NCBI GenBank assembly: GCA_010015745.1
Contig: ML978184.1
Coordinates: forward strand, 62,001-126,000
Length of the DNA: 64,000 bases
DNA from: Setomelanomma holmii
Taxonomy: Eukaryota > Ascomycota > Dothideomycetes > Pleosporales > Phaeosphaeriaceae
Reading direction: 5' to 3'
This document shows, in pieces, positions 47,837 through 59,776 of this stretch; the first letter of the stretch is position 1; each line of letters starts with the position of its first letter. The notes under the pieces were generated by a model. It searched no databases and was not told the origin of the DNA. It saw only the letters and a program-made list of their open reading frames with translations. Position numbers and translations under genes: made by a program.

Positions 47837-50800
47837 TCGGTCCAGCGATCGAGTGTCTTAAGTACTATATGCGGGGAGTGGCAGACATTTGATGTCCTAT
47901 CCGTGCGAGGCGCAAATGGTAGCAAGCAGCGCGGTGAACTTAGACTTGCACAGGCAGATACACAAGCTCGCACTCAGGGGCGAGTCTGTACTCTTTTTTG
48001 GGCTAATGGTACGTGAGACGAGGGTGCCAGATGCGGTCTGCTATCTTGCTTTCGAGCTTGAGCCAGAATGTTGTGGCAAAGCAGGCGGTTGCTTCTGATG
48101 CCCTCGAGCGATCGCACGGTAGGTTGCGTGAGAGCGGGGAATGCGTCTTAGGCGAGTCGTGGGCGCGGACCGACAGCCAATTAAACTTGGTGGAAGGACG
48201 GCAGAACCACGTCTTTCCGTGGAGCAACGGCTGAGCTGAAGGGAACAGGGGAGACACAAGACCAGTCGAACTTGTGAAAGATGCTTGCGGGTGGTTGCAG
48301 GATATGTCGACACCAGACGAAAGGAGGATTGGAGCTGCACGACCGTGCGGAGAGGAAGAGAGGTGCGCGAGGGTGATCTACTGAGCGGGGACGTAATACG
48401 AATTTGACAGCCGGGATTCCAGGTCTTAAAGTGCAAACGAGCAGGGTAGCAAGAGAGGGCAGGCATGTGGGAGCTGGGTTGCACGACAAGGTAGAGTCGA
48501 AATGATATAGTGTGTTAAAGTAGCGTCGCAGTAACGACGGCCAATTCGCCTCTAAACATGTACGGAGGATGACCCTGGAAGTGGACCACTGTGACGGGCC
48601 GCCGTCTACTTAAAGCAGGGAGCACACCGAAGCTCCCAGGCAAGCATTGAGCACGGACGCGACCACGAACGATACTTGTCGGTATCGAGAGCTGCAGATA
48701 GCTTGGTAAAGCGTTACCGGCCTCAGCGCTAGGTTGCCATAAGCTTCAAACCTTCATGAACACCTTGAAGCAGCGCCGTAGAACGCCTCGCGCATGAATC
48801 GCACCTTAGCGGCTTCGTCTGATGGACTATCTGCCTGGTCGATCTAGACAATTTCCGTTGGCCATACGCATCGGATGGCTAGGATGAGCCAGTGGGGAAA
48901 TATCGTGTGAATACAGGACAGGTCGCAGCTCATCGCAGTATCGGGATCTTTTGATTACCCAGCGAGCGTCGGGCAAGGTCGGCTCGTCAAATGGACACCT
49001 TGATCCTCGTTGCTTATTGTCACAACTTGGACGCCATCATATCGCGACCGTTCACGCATACGGCTAGTAGATACGCGGTCCTCATATTTCGAGGCGTCCC
49101 CTAGTCGTTGATCACAGCCCCACAAGCAAGCAAGCAAGCGCCGCTTCTTCGATTCCATGCGCTGTGTGACCTGACGACATCGTCTCGGTGTCTGAATACC
49201 GGACGAATAGGGCAGAGTCTGGAGCAGCCTAACGTTTGAGTCGAGGCAGCATTTGATGTTTCGTGTAACCTGGAGAGGGGGGGACGAAGACCGGTGTCTT
49301 GAGCATCTGGAGCAACAAGCCACAAAACATGGCTCCGAGGCGTGTAGATCAGGGAACATCAATCACTGGTCCTGGAGGTTCAAGAGACAACGGCCGGTCG
49401 AAGTTTGTTTGAGAGCTCATAACACCCATGTCCACTCCCCACAAGCTCGCTTGCGCCCGTCAGCAGCAAAAGCAATAAAAGTCGTTTTCGTAATGATCTG
49501 TGCTGGAAAAGGACGTAATACGCAGAAAAGCGGCCGCGCTCACGTCCGACTACATGCAGGCTTTCGGTTGCGTCTTTGCATCGTCAACCTTTGTCCTCGA
49601 TCAGGTCCCTTGTTCAATTGTGTGGAGCTCGTTGGTGCTGAGCAAATAGTTTGGTTCGCGGACGGAGCGGAAGCGGGAAAATGAACTCAAAAGGCGCACG
49701 CTCCGAGATCTGGCTCGAGACGGGTTCCCAGAGCACCCTGACTTCTCGGCTGGAACCGAGTGTTCTATGAAAGCTAAATAATCACGGAAATTGACCTTGA
49801 TTCGCCCCATAGAATTATACCATACGCAATTCGAATGCCTGCGCTGTTTGATACAACGCGAATCCGAGCAGGATTACTCCGTAACAATGCACAGGTTCAA
49901 TGATGGTCACAACGAGATTGACACCTCAGAGACCGGCAATTGAGGGAAAGTCGTAGTGTTGGAGCTGCGTAGTCTCTCGGAAATTTATGTGCTGCAATCC
50001 ATTGGAAGCCCAGGCAAGCCACACAGAAACTCAGCCCTTTAGCGACGTCCGCTAACAGTACATCTCTGATGGAAATCGAAGGAGCCACAGGCTACATGGT
50101 CAGGCCACCAATGGTCGCGATCCAACTTGATTCGCTCAGTGGAGCTTTATCTGTCTCCCGTGAGTCCCGTCTCATCGCCATGTGGATCGGACCCTCCCCG
50201 TTATCTCCTTGGCCGTTTCGAGCTGGCATCCGACAATTCTAGTGCTAGGGGCGAACAGCTGACGACTCTCATGACGCATTATCGAGTCTCAGATGCGCGG
50301 TATAGACTGCGTTAATGATGCTCGTGGTCAGACAGCAAAGGGTGTGTTGAAAAGTGTCCCTGCATCGTATCGATGGCGGCGTGGGTGATGAATGACCCAC
50401 ATTAGCCCGTTATTGTGTATTGAATGAAACGGACGAATGCAGCCGCAGGTGGAGCAAAGCGAAGCGGAAGTGTGACTTGCATATTTTAGCGTCATGCTCT
50501 TACTGCGGGGTTGCATGGAAGCTCTGCAGCATCTCATTCGCCAGCAACAAGGTTGACGCAGACGACAGCTGCAGCCATCTGCATGGTAGTAATTGTTGAG
50601 CGATGTCCGGAAGATGCCTTGAGGAGGCTGTCTTGATGGCGATGCAGTCGTTCCAGACAAACGGCTAACGGTCAACTCAACCGTTAGGACTGTGGGATGC
50701 TTTCTAAGCGTGGGCATCTTGACACTTCGCTCACGTTGCGAGAGAGTCTGCCTACACAGCCGTAAACACAATCGATCTATGTGCCTGAGCCAGCCGTGCT

Positions 50801-51437
50801 TGCTGCAAATGTACGGGACTGGCATTGCTGGGAAAGTCGTACAATGACTGCATGCCTGTGGCGTGTGGAGAGTCTGCTGTACATTGGGCAGGAATCAGTC
50901 CGGGAATCCGTCTTAGCATCACGATCACGTGATAGAATCCTGCGAAGACGGCCCGGGTGATCACCTGAACGATTGGAGTTTGGATAAGCCGAACTTCTTG
51001 CATCGCTGGGGCTCGAGTGTTGTCCTCTCGCAGTGCAAGCGAGCCGTTCCTCACGTGAGGGAGGTGCCTGGGCGCTTTTATGGCCGGTGCTATTCCTCTT
51101 CAAGTCAGGTCTGAGCGGGGATGTCGGGAGTCTCGACGAGCACACTGTCAGATCAAGTAATTGTAGGCGATATTCGTATATCACACGACTTGGAAGGAGG
51201 TTAAGTGTTGCGTTGCTAAGAAGGCTACACAGCATCGAAGGTGAGGAAGCTTAGTCAGTACTCGAAAGGGTCCCGGAACCGGCGAAATGATGTTCCCGCG
51301 CGTCGAAGTCTCAAGCGCGACTCGCATTATGCAGCAAAGCAAATGTCATCGACCTTTATCACACGCCAAAAGCGTACAATTACCATGCACTTCCGGTTTC
51401 CGAGTCGCCTCAATAGTAGAAGCTGAGCGGAAGCAAC
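47837..51437. other. Gene-poor divergent intergenic stretch of 3.6 kb
   Basis: Lies between the divergent Zn2Cys6 and Cft2 genes. No ORF here exceeds about 165 codons or shows a motif. It presumably holds both promoters and long leaders. Confidence 0.45.
49123..49138 (+). repeat. (CAAG)4 microsatellite
   Basis: Four perfect tandem CAAG copies in the intergenic stretch. Confidence 0.8.
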
Positions 51438-54400
51438 ATGTTCAACTTCACGCCTTTGCTAGGCGCGCACTCCACCTCGCCAGCCTCGCAGTCGCTCCTG
51501 GAATTCGATGGAGGCGTCAAAGTGCTCATCGATGTGGGCTGGGATGAGAGTTTTGATGTCTCCAAGCTGAAAGAAATCGAGAGGTAGGTCCAGAGATTAT
51601 GCGCAGTGATGGGTTGCGCTTTCAGGAAGCCTTCAACACAAAGACAACTGGTCCGCAGCGAGCTATTGAAGGCTACATAGACGGCATTTTATGTAGAATA
51701 AAAGCTGATTCTGTTCCCTACAGACATGTCTCTACACTCTCATTCATCCTGCTCACTCACGCGACAACATCACATCTCGGCGCATATGTGCATTGCTGCA
51801 AGAACTTCCCACTGTTCGCGCGCATACCCGTCTATGCGACAGTGCCCGTCATCTCGCTCGGCAGAACCCTACTGCAAGATATTTACGCATCAACACCCGT
51901 CGCGTCCTCGATCATACCCACCGAAGCCCTCACCGAATCCGCATACTCGTTCCCAGCAGCATTGCAGGGTGGGAACAATCCGAACATACTGCTTCAAGCG
52001 CCCACTCAAGAAGACATTGCAAACTACTTCGGCGCTATCAACCCTCTTCGATACTCCCAGCCGCATCAGCCGATACCGTCGTCATTCTCGCCCCCACTTA
52101 ACGGGCTTACTATAACAGCTTACAGTGCTGGGCACACATTGGGAGGCTCAATATGGCATATACAACACGGAATGGAGTCAGTGGTCTATGCAGTCGACTG
52201 GAATCAGGCCAGAGAGCATGTCCTGTCCGGAGCAGCATGGCTGGGGACCGGTACGGGCGGATCAGAAGTGCTGGAGCAGCTCCGGCGGCCCACGGCCATG
52301 ATATGTAGCAGCAAGAACTCTGGCCTGGTGAAGATTGCAAAAGCGCCAAGCAAGCGGGACGAAGAATTGCTTTCGATGATCCGGGAGACGGTCGCGAAGG
52401 GCGGCTCCGTGCTGATCCCGTGCGACTCGAGTGCGCGCATTCTCGAAATAGCATACCTACTGGAGAAAGCGTGGCATAGTGAAACAGCTACAGCCGAGCA
52501 CAACAGCCCTCTAAGGAACGCCAAGGCATATCTCGCCAGCAGAACAGGAGGAGCCACAATGCGCTACGTGCGGAGCATGCTGGAATGGATGGGCGAAGGC
52601 ATTGTAAAGGAGTTCGAGGCCGCCAGTGGAGCAGCGGATGGTCAAGATCAACGGAGGAACCGAGGCACATCTGGTCGGGACGACGGGCGTGGTCCAAGAA
52701 CCCCATTCGACTTCCAACACATAAAGATACTCGAGCGCAAAGCACGCGTGACTCGAATGTTAGGGTCCAGCGAAGCACGCGTCATTCTAGCGAGTGACAC
52801 ATCTCTCGAATGGGGCTTTTCGAAAGATGCTATCAAGAGTCTAGCATCAGATGAAAAGAACCTTGTCATTCTTACGGAAAGAGTCGGCGAGATCGGGAGT
52901 GAGCACAAAGGCCTTGGAAGATACCTGTGGGATCTATGGAATGAAAGGAGTGGTTCAACAGGGGAAGAAGGTCCTGCTACAACAGTCGTCGACGCATCGG
53001 GACAGCAAGCACCACTACACTTTGCCCGCACTGTTGCACTCGAAGGTGACGAGGTGCCACTATATCAACAGTTCCTTGCCAGACAGCGACAATTGCAGAA
53101 CACCATGGTTGGGGATGGTGCAACCACTCTGGAGACTTCTGCGGACGTCGTTGACGACAGATCGTCAACCACTTCCGAAAGCTCAGAAGACTCTGGCGAT
53201 GGACACGGTGGCAGGATCCTGAACACGACTGCTGCGTTGCAACATGCACGTAACAAACTTGGTCTGACCGACGTGGAGTTGGGTGTTAACATCCTCATTC
53301 GCCGCAAAAACGTATACGACTACGAAGTTCAAGGCAAGAAAGGCAAGGAGAAGATTTTCCCCTACCAACAAAAGCGGAGAAAAGCCGACGACTTTGGTGA
53401 TCTCATCCGACCCGAAGAGTTTGCTCGAGCAGACGAAGAAGATAACGTTGGTGGTGAGGCTCTCCGTGGCGACGGCACAAAGAAAGAAAACACGGTTGGA
53501 CAGAAGCGAAGATGGGATGATCTCGTCAACGTCATGGACTCCAAACCCGGCAATACCCAAAGACGACGCAAACCAGAAGGCGAAGCCCATGGCGACGCCG
53601 ACGGCGCAGATTCCGACAGCGAACCCGAAGACGACCCAGACAAGGTCGACGGCCCTTCCAAAGTCATCATCGACTCAGAAACCATCGAAATCCACTGCCG
53701 CATTTCCTTCGTCGACTTCTCAGGCCTACACGACCGCCGCACAATCCAAAACATCATCCCGCTCGTCAAACCACGCAAACTCATCCTCATCGGCGGCGAA
53801 GCATCCGAAACCAACGAACTCGCTGACATCTGCCGCAACACACTCAACGCCGGCCTCGAAGCCGCCAATGCCATCGACGTCTTCACACCTCTGGTCGGCA
53901 TGGTCATCGACGCCAGCGTCGACACAAACGCCTGGACCGTCAAGCTAAGCCGCAACATGGTGCGTAACTTGCACTGGCAGAACGTACGCGGCATGGGCGT
54001 CGTAGCCATCACCGGCCGTCTCGCAGCCGCAAGTCTCGAGCCCAGCGCCAAAGAAGGCGAAGAAGACGCACCCGCGAAAAAGAAAGCACGCCTCGATGCA
54101 CCCGCCATACCCGTCTCGCAACTCGATTCAGACTCCACACCTGTTCTGGACGTCGTGCCAGCCAATATCTCGACTGCGGTGCGATCCGTTGCGCAGCCGT
54201 TTCATGTTGGTGATTTGCGTCTCGCGGATTTGCGCAAGTTGATGAAGAGTAATAACATGGAAGCCGAATTCAGGGGTGAAGGTGTGCTGGTGATTAATGG
54301 CACCGTGGCGGTGCGCAAGACGGCTACCGGGCAGATTGAGGTTGATGGAGGGGCCTATGGGAATGTGGAGAGGGGGAACAATGATGCGGTGACGTTTTGG

Positions 54401-54451
54401 AAGGTGAAGAGGCAGATTTATGATGGTTTGGCGGTTGTGGCGGGCCATTGA
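51438..54451 (+). CDS. CFT2: Cleavage and polyadenylation specificity factor subunit 2 (CPSF100 / Cft2), 957 aa
   Basis: Two exons, join(51438..51583, 51724..54451); the 140-bp intron runs AG|GTAGGT to CTACAG|A. It is a nuclear scaffold of the mRNA 3'-end cleavage complex, partner of the CPSF73 endonuclease. The N-terminus MFNFTPLLGAHSTSPASQ with LIDVGWDESF is the metallo-beta-lactamase start of the family. The catalytic HxHxDH motif is replaced by HATTSH (61-66), so the protein is a catalytically dead homologue, as expected for this subunit. A beta-CASP region follows. A long acidic Ser/Glu/Asp-rich insert with basic patches (about residues 525-680) comes before IEIHCRISFVDFSGLHD and the conserved C-terminal domain. 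The first ATG of the downstream frame (51599) lies inside the intron and would lose the conserved N-terminus. Context at the ATG is AACATGTT. Confidence 0.94.
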
Positions 54452-54652
54452 AGATAGCTAGGAGGTGTGGGCGTTTCGTGATTGCTGTGGGTTTACGTGG
54501 CTCAAGACTAAGTGCGGAAAGAGTATTCGAGCTGTGTATCAAGCATTTTGGATATACCAACATAAGAGATCATAAAATTCGATATTCACAACCTTCACCC
54601 TGCTCCCCACTCGCATCTTTCATAGCTCTTCCCTTTCCAACCCCTCCATCTT

Positions 54653-54871
54653 CTACACCACCCTCCTGTTAGGATCGTAATGATCCCACCCACCAATGTC
54701 CTTGAAGTTCGCTGACGTAAACGGCTTCATTTTCGGCATCGGCGGGAGCTCTTTGACAGGACTGACAGATCGATCTCTACGATATCCAGGCCGAGAACGC
54801 GGACGCTCAGCAGGAGTGTTGGGCGGCGAGACGCTGCGGTTTTGGTTGGTGTAGTAGTTGTATGATGGCAT
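54653..54871 (-). CDS. Small basic protein with two SVSP motifs, 72 aa
   Basis: The complete ORF is convergent with Cft2. The protein begins MPSYNYYTNQNRSVSPP, has a second RDRSVSPVKELPPMPK, and ends GGWDHYDPNRRVV. The spaced R-S-V-S-P motifs look like proline-directed or SR-type phosphorylation sites (inference). No family is recognised. The composition and motif repetition make it more credible than most ORFs of this size. Confidence 0.55.
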   Translation of the reverse strand: MPSYNYYTNQNRSVSPPNTPAERPRSRPGYRRDRSVSPVKELPPMPKMKPFTSANFKDIGGWDHYDPNRRVV

Positions 54872-55290
54872 GTTAGTCGCGTTGTTCTTGGTCCAGTAAG
54901 CTGAGATGGCGGTTGTGCTGTAAGATAGACTGGGAAGGAGATAGAAGGAAGGAGGCCGACAAATTATATGCCCAGGAAATGTGAAGTTCGACGTACTGAA
55001 TGGATGTATTAAATAGGTTAGTGGTTCAATGACCTGTTGAGTGTATACGAAGACACTGCGGACGGTGGTGGGAAGGAGATCTTGGCTGTGTACTACCTGT
55101 CACTAATGTCTTTGTCCATTGATTGCCTATGTGGCATGTGTCATTGTAGGGTATGACATGATAGGCAGTGGAAAATGACACAGGACAAAGTATGCGCCTC
55201 GTCTGGTCGTATTTTTCACGGCCATCTCACAGGTCCCTGTCCTATGCCGCCTGTTCAATGCACTAGAGCCGTGCCATACCGTCGAAACAC
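54872..55290. other. Intergenic, 5' flank of the small SVSP protein
   Basis: About 420 bp. Nothing is recognised beyond short AT-rich patches. Confidence 0.45.
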
Positions 55291-56137
55291 TCAGAATCCG
55301 TTGTCGATGGCGTTCTTGACGAACTTGACCACTGCGTCCAGTCTTCCAGGCGTACTCGCGATGATTTTGTCACTGGTCCCATGAGATGCGGTTGCCACAG
55401 TCTTCCTGAACTCGCCTTCCTCAAACGGATGACGCCGAACAAACACCTTGAAGTTCTCAGGGCATTTACGCTGACGTGTTACGACGCAGCCAGCGGTCTC
55501 GATAGTTTCCGTAGCCTCTGCCACGTACTTTTGTCCCTCGGGTCTCAGTGTCTCGAAGAAAGGGAGTCGCTTGCGGAAAAAGATCTGGTTGTAGAGAATT
55601 GCGCTCAGCACCGTGGCATAGCCGCCGCGATCTCTTGGCCCACACAATACTACCTCCACCTGAGGACGGTCTTCACAAAAGCTCAGAACGGACACGATAT
55701 GTGGTTCTGACCAAACACCTTCGTTGTCAATATTTAGCGCCGTAAGGCGAGCCTTCTGTGCTGTGGCTAGCCTGGCGATGAATTGTGCGCATTCTTCGAC
55801 AGATTCGCTGCTGTCGGGCCCGTCGAACCTAATAATGTTGTATCGAAGTGTTAGACCCTTGAATTCCTCTCGCAGCTGTCGGCAGACAAACTGGAGCTGG
55901 TTCGCGATGACGTAAGGGCCATTTGTTGTGTGTTCAAGGCTAGAGATACTTCCTGACCTTGACTGCCTCATGGCACCGGTGATCGTCCTACTTCCGTCTG
56001 TTGACGCATGACGGAGTACTAGCCAGTCCACCCCATTTCATCTTTGCGGTAAGACACATGGTCAGTCTCGCGGTAAGCGCGTACTCGTATATCCTGTTTC
56101 GAATCTCACCGGGCAAACTCAGAAGATGGGGAGTCAT
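55291..56137 (-). pseudogene. LPGEIRNRIYEYAL-type hypothetical protein, frame apparently disrupted
   Basis: The start is the ATG at 56137, reading MTPHLLSLPGEIRNRIYEYAL, a signature of a large lineage-expanded family of unknown function in Dothideomycetes. That frame continues to about 56040 and stops at 55988. The remainder, from DWLVLRHASTDG through ANQLQFVCRQLREEF to the stop at 55291, lies in a different minus-strand frame that opens near 56031 at a GTG, not an ATG. The two parts match the expected order of this family, so they are one gene. I could not place a good intron: a GTACGC donor at about 56090 with a TAG acceptor near 55990 restores frame but removes conserved residues. It is either an unusual intron, a sequencing indel or a pseudogene. 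Confidence 0.55.
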
Positions 56138-56559
56138 TGCGCGAGTCTGTCGTGCACAGTGACGATGTACCAGAGCGGCGTTGACGTATTGAGCTTGGAG
56201 TCGGCTGAGCGTTTTACAGCTGTGGTCGGTAGAAGAAGAATTGAAGAAATAACTTGAGAGCGAGAAGTTTCTATATAGGTCGGCAAACGGAGCAGGAGCG
56301 ACTGCATTCACTTTCACCTTGGGCCCCCACTCTTTCTCCACAGTCGGCAACCCGGGCTAGAAGCACGAATATTTATTCCAAGGCTATCTTAGCACGATTT
56401 ACGAGGTAGTCTGGTAGCTGTGCGTCTCGTAGCTGTGCCGACCATTACGACCAAACAAGATTTCCGCAACTCCAGCCATGCTGCCTGGGACCCCAGCTAT
56501 AACGCCCGCTAATCCCTAAAACGTTTCAAAATCGCATCCCAAAAACCTCTCGCCTTCTT
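56138..56559. other. Intergenic between the LPGEIRNRIYEYAL gene and the patatin gene
   Basis: About 420 bp. Nothing is recognised. Confidence 0.45.
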
Positions 56560-58685
56560 TCATAACAGCAACCTCGGACTCACCATCCCATCACCCCTGC
56601 CACCAAACACCGGCTCCAACCTCACGCCCCCAAAACTCCACCCATCAACCCACTGCCCCTCCCTAAACTTCTTACTGACGATAAACCCCAACGCTCCATC
56701 CAGCCCCACACCAACCTCTACATCCCCCTCAATCTCCTGCCACCCCTTTCCTTTATTCTCTTCATACCTCTGCTCGCCCACCCTGACCCTCACCGCATCC
56801 GGATGCAGCAACACCGGCACAACATCCGGCGTGATCTTGACGTCCACGAAGCGATTCGTAAACGTGCTTGGATCGAATGGCTTTCCAACGCTGAAGACTA
56901 AGTCGTGTGGCGCCGTGTTCCCCAGATTCGAATTGTGAAACGCCACGATGAACCGCACTTTATACTTGCCCTGCGGAATGCCAGTCTTGATAGTCCTCAG
57001 GCAGATATTGTCGGCGCGAATGCATTGGTATACGGCTGCTTCTTCGCGCCGCCCGTCGTGGTCTAGATCTTCTGCGACAGGGTAGATTTTCTTCAAGCGG
57101 CCATTTTCATCGACTGCGAGGCCGCCTTCGCCTGACGGTGAAGATGTGCGGAACTGGGACATGCGTGGCAGGTCGGATAACTGGCTCGTCACGCCGAGCG
57201 GCAAACCAGTCTTGAAATCCACATTCACGAGCTGGAAGGATTGATCCAGGAGTCCACAACCGGTAATACCTAGGCGAAAGTGCGTGGCTCCAATGCTGAA
57301 GCGCGGCGGAAGAGCAGATAGTTTAGCCATGCTCTCGCCGAATTCCTTCGCTGTGCGCATTTGTCGTGCGTCACGCATGTACTGTTCTGTCAACGCGGCC
57401 ATCTCGTCTTCTTTCATCCACTGCTCGAGACTGATATTCGCGAGTCCGCGGTCCACGTCGAAGCGGTAGTACTTTGTGTCGCTGTTGTTGTACATGCGTT
57501 TGAGCTCGTTGTCTACCCGTGCGGTGCTGGTGGCCATGCCAGCGAGGGCGCTAGCGAGACTGATGTCTGTTCCCAGACCAAAGGGGAGCCAGGATGCCAT
57601 TTTCTTGACGCTGGGAATGGATTGTAGACCTGTGCCGACGGACACGATGACGCCGACTGAACGGCCTTCCCAGAGCGCTTTGGCGGCGTAGTCGACTTCG
57701 GCACAGGGGTTGTTGAAGCCGACGCCGCCGTCGAGATAGGTCACTTTTGGCACACCGAATTGCATCTCTTCGAAGAATGTGGGCGCCGCGCTGGTAGCGC
57801 GGAGAGCTTCCCAGATCTTTGTGGTACGATCATTGGGGTCGTATGTCGAGAGTATCCTGGGAAGACCGAGGGCGTTCTTGAGACTTGTGAGAACGAAGCC
57901 ACGACATCCTTTGGCGTTGGCTTTGCGATGTACCGAGTTTCGGGAATGAAGCTTCCATGTATCTGTTCGGTGTGGCAGGTTCGGAGAGAAAGATGAGTCG
58001 CTGTACAGTGTCCGTGTACTGTTTTGTGCAGGTGTTGTGCTGGTTTTCGAGTTCAGTGTGCCCTCCACATTCTTGACCGTGGCAACCGGGGACTCTGTGA
58101 AGACAGTCTGCTCTGGACTGTTCGCCTCTGCCCAGATACTATCTCTTGGTAAATCACTCTGCTCTTCTACCTCTTCAAACAGCGCCTCGTCCCACATAGG
58201 CTCATTCTCATCAAAGCCAAGCTCTTTCAGCGCCGATTTAATGGCGTTAGCAAGCACAGTGCCTGAGAAGCGCGTAGCTCCTGTAGGGATCTTCATGCCA
58301 AAGGCTTTGAAAGATCGATCATGCTTGAAGATCTGTTCGGCGAGCTTCGTATATATGGAAATGCATTGCTTGCAGTCCAATCGTAGCCGCGAAAGTAGAA
58401 TCGCAATAATCCCACCAGTCGACGTACCTCCAATTCTATATAAACTGTGAGCTTGGCTACGTCTTCGAGTCTTGACTTCACTTACAGATCAAAGTAGTCA
58501 CATGGCTTCAGTGGGCTATGGTCGTTCTGTGCGCGCCTTCCTAGCCGCTTCTCCTCAAGTGCTATGTTCTCCATGAGATCATCGAGGACCATAAGCGAGG
58601 ACAAGCCTCGCACTCCACCTCCATCTAGCGACAGCAAGCGTAGAGGCGCATGTGGGTTCCTTTCGGGTTCTGATAGTTCCATCAT
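56560..58685 (-). CDS. Patatin-like phospholipase, 691 aa
   Basis: Two exons, complement join(56560..58435, 58486..58685), 50-bp intron with donor GATCT|GTAAGT and acceptor TATATAG|AATTGG. It is an acyl hydrolase expected to cleave phospholipids or other acyl esters with a Ser-Asp dyad. The oxyanion loop DGGGVRG is at 21-27, the nucleophile elbow GTSTG has Ser72, and the catalytic Asp302 is in YLDGGVGFNN. The intron falls immediately before the GGTSTGG elbow. The region to about residue 460 is the patatin fold with an insert rich in Ser/Thr. The last 200 residues (with DGRREEAAVYQCIRADN and GKYKVRFIVAFHN) form a separate domain I cannot name. There is no signal peptide. Two adjacent ATGs start the protein; the first is used. 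Confidence 0.92.
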
Positions 58686-59776
58686 GGTTATTCACCCATG
58701 CGGGTAAGGTCTGCTCACGCGTTTCAGGCTGTGTCGCTCGTGTGTTTAGTTGCGTGCAGGCCGTGACACTTTAAGCTGTATGTTTGCTTACAGAGATCGT
58801 GTGACGTTTAGAGCGTTCGGGTTGTCTTCCGCTCGAACTTCCTATATAACAAGTCCTCGAGGCGGCCTCTAATGTGTGCAACTGTGGCAATACCGGGCGT
58901 GAGTCAGTTGATCATTGGATTGGTTGCCTACAAGGCTGTGACGTTTGTGTGGGTGAATCAACTGACACACATAACCATGGCTCATTGATATCCTTATGTA
59001 AGGTCATGGATGACTTGGGACCCAACCTCCTTACCAGACGTTAAGTACTTCACAGCATGCGCGGTATGCTGTAATTTCCCGTGCAGCATGGAGCGCTTGC
59101 TTGGGGCCAAAAGGTGGGCCACATACTCGAAGAGGCTTGGCCCATGTGTGTTTTTGGCTACGCGCTGCGCCTTCACGGGTATGCGGCGCAGCTGCAATGA
59201 GAGTGCTGTGCGCAACTCCAGTCATGTTGCCAGCCAGAGTGCGAGTCCAGCACCCAAAGAAGATGCGACAATGGAAGTGTCGGCTTCGTGGTGGCTGCGA
59301 CGAGGACCTCGATGAGCCAATCAGAGCGATATGTGGCCGGCCTGCGCCCCGAGCTGTGTTGCGTGTAGAGGTCAGCAGGATGCAGCCTAGCTGATGTCAG
59401 CGTCGAAGAATCAAAGGTGAGGCTTTGCGAAAGTGCACGTGGAGGGTTCGGTGCCGGATATGATATTAGGTTGGGTAAGATCTTTGTAGGGGTGAAGTAT
59501 TCGATGGTTCGCAAATTACATTGTTACATGAGGATTGATCTCTGTGCGCCTGGAAATCCGCACCAAAGTTGGGATAAAAAATATCAAAGGATGCTGATCC
59601 GTGGTATCATATGCAGTAACTCCAATCCCATGCAATCCGTTCGTGAGCTACCCTAATATTATACAGTTGTGTCGAATCGACACCTTCATTAATCATGACG
59701 TCGTGAATCATTGACTGCGAGTCTTAGTGTGCCGCGCGCTGGAAACCCGGTATGGTACTAACTTACAACATTACCC
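58686..59776. other. Intergenic stretch of 1.1 kb
   Basis: It contains the patatin promoter and the 3' flank of the next minus-strand gene. ORFs of about 100 codons overlap on both strands without motifs. No gene is supported. Confidence 0.45.
58843..58848 (-). promoter_or_regulatory. Possible TATA box of the patatin gene
   Basis: TATATA about 160 bp upstream of the ATG at 58685. Confidence 0.35.

Noticed and set aside
53362..54165. 267-codon ORF antisense to CFT2
   Set aside because: It overlaps the conserved Cft2 C-terminal region and has no recognisable domain.
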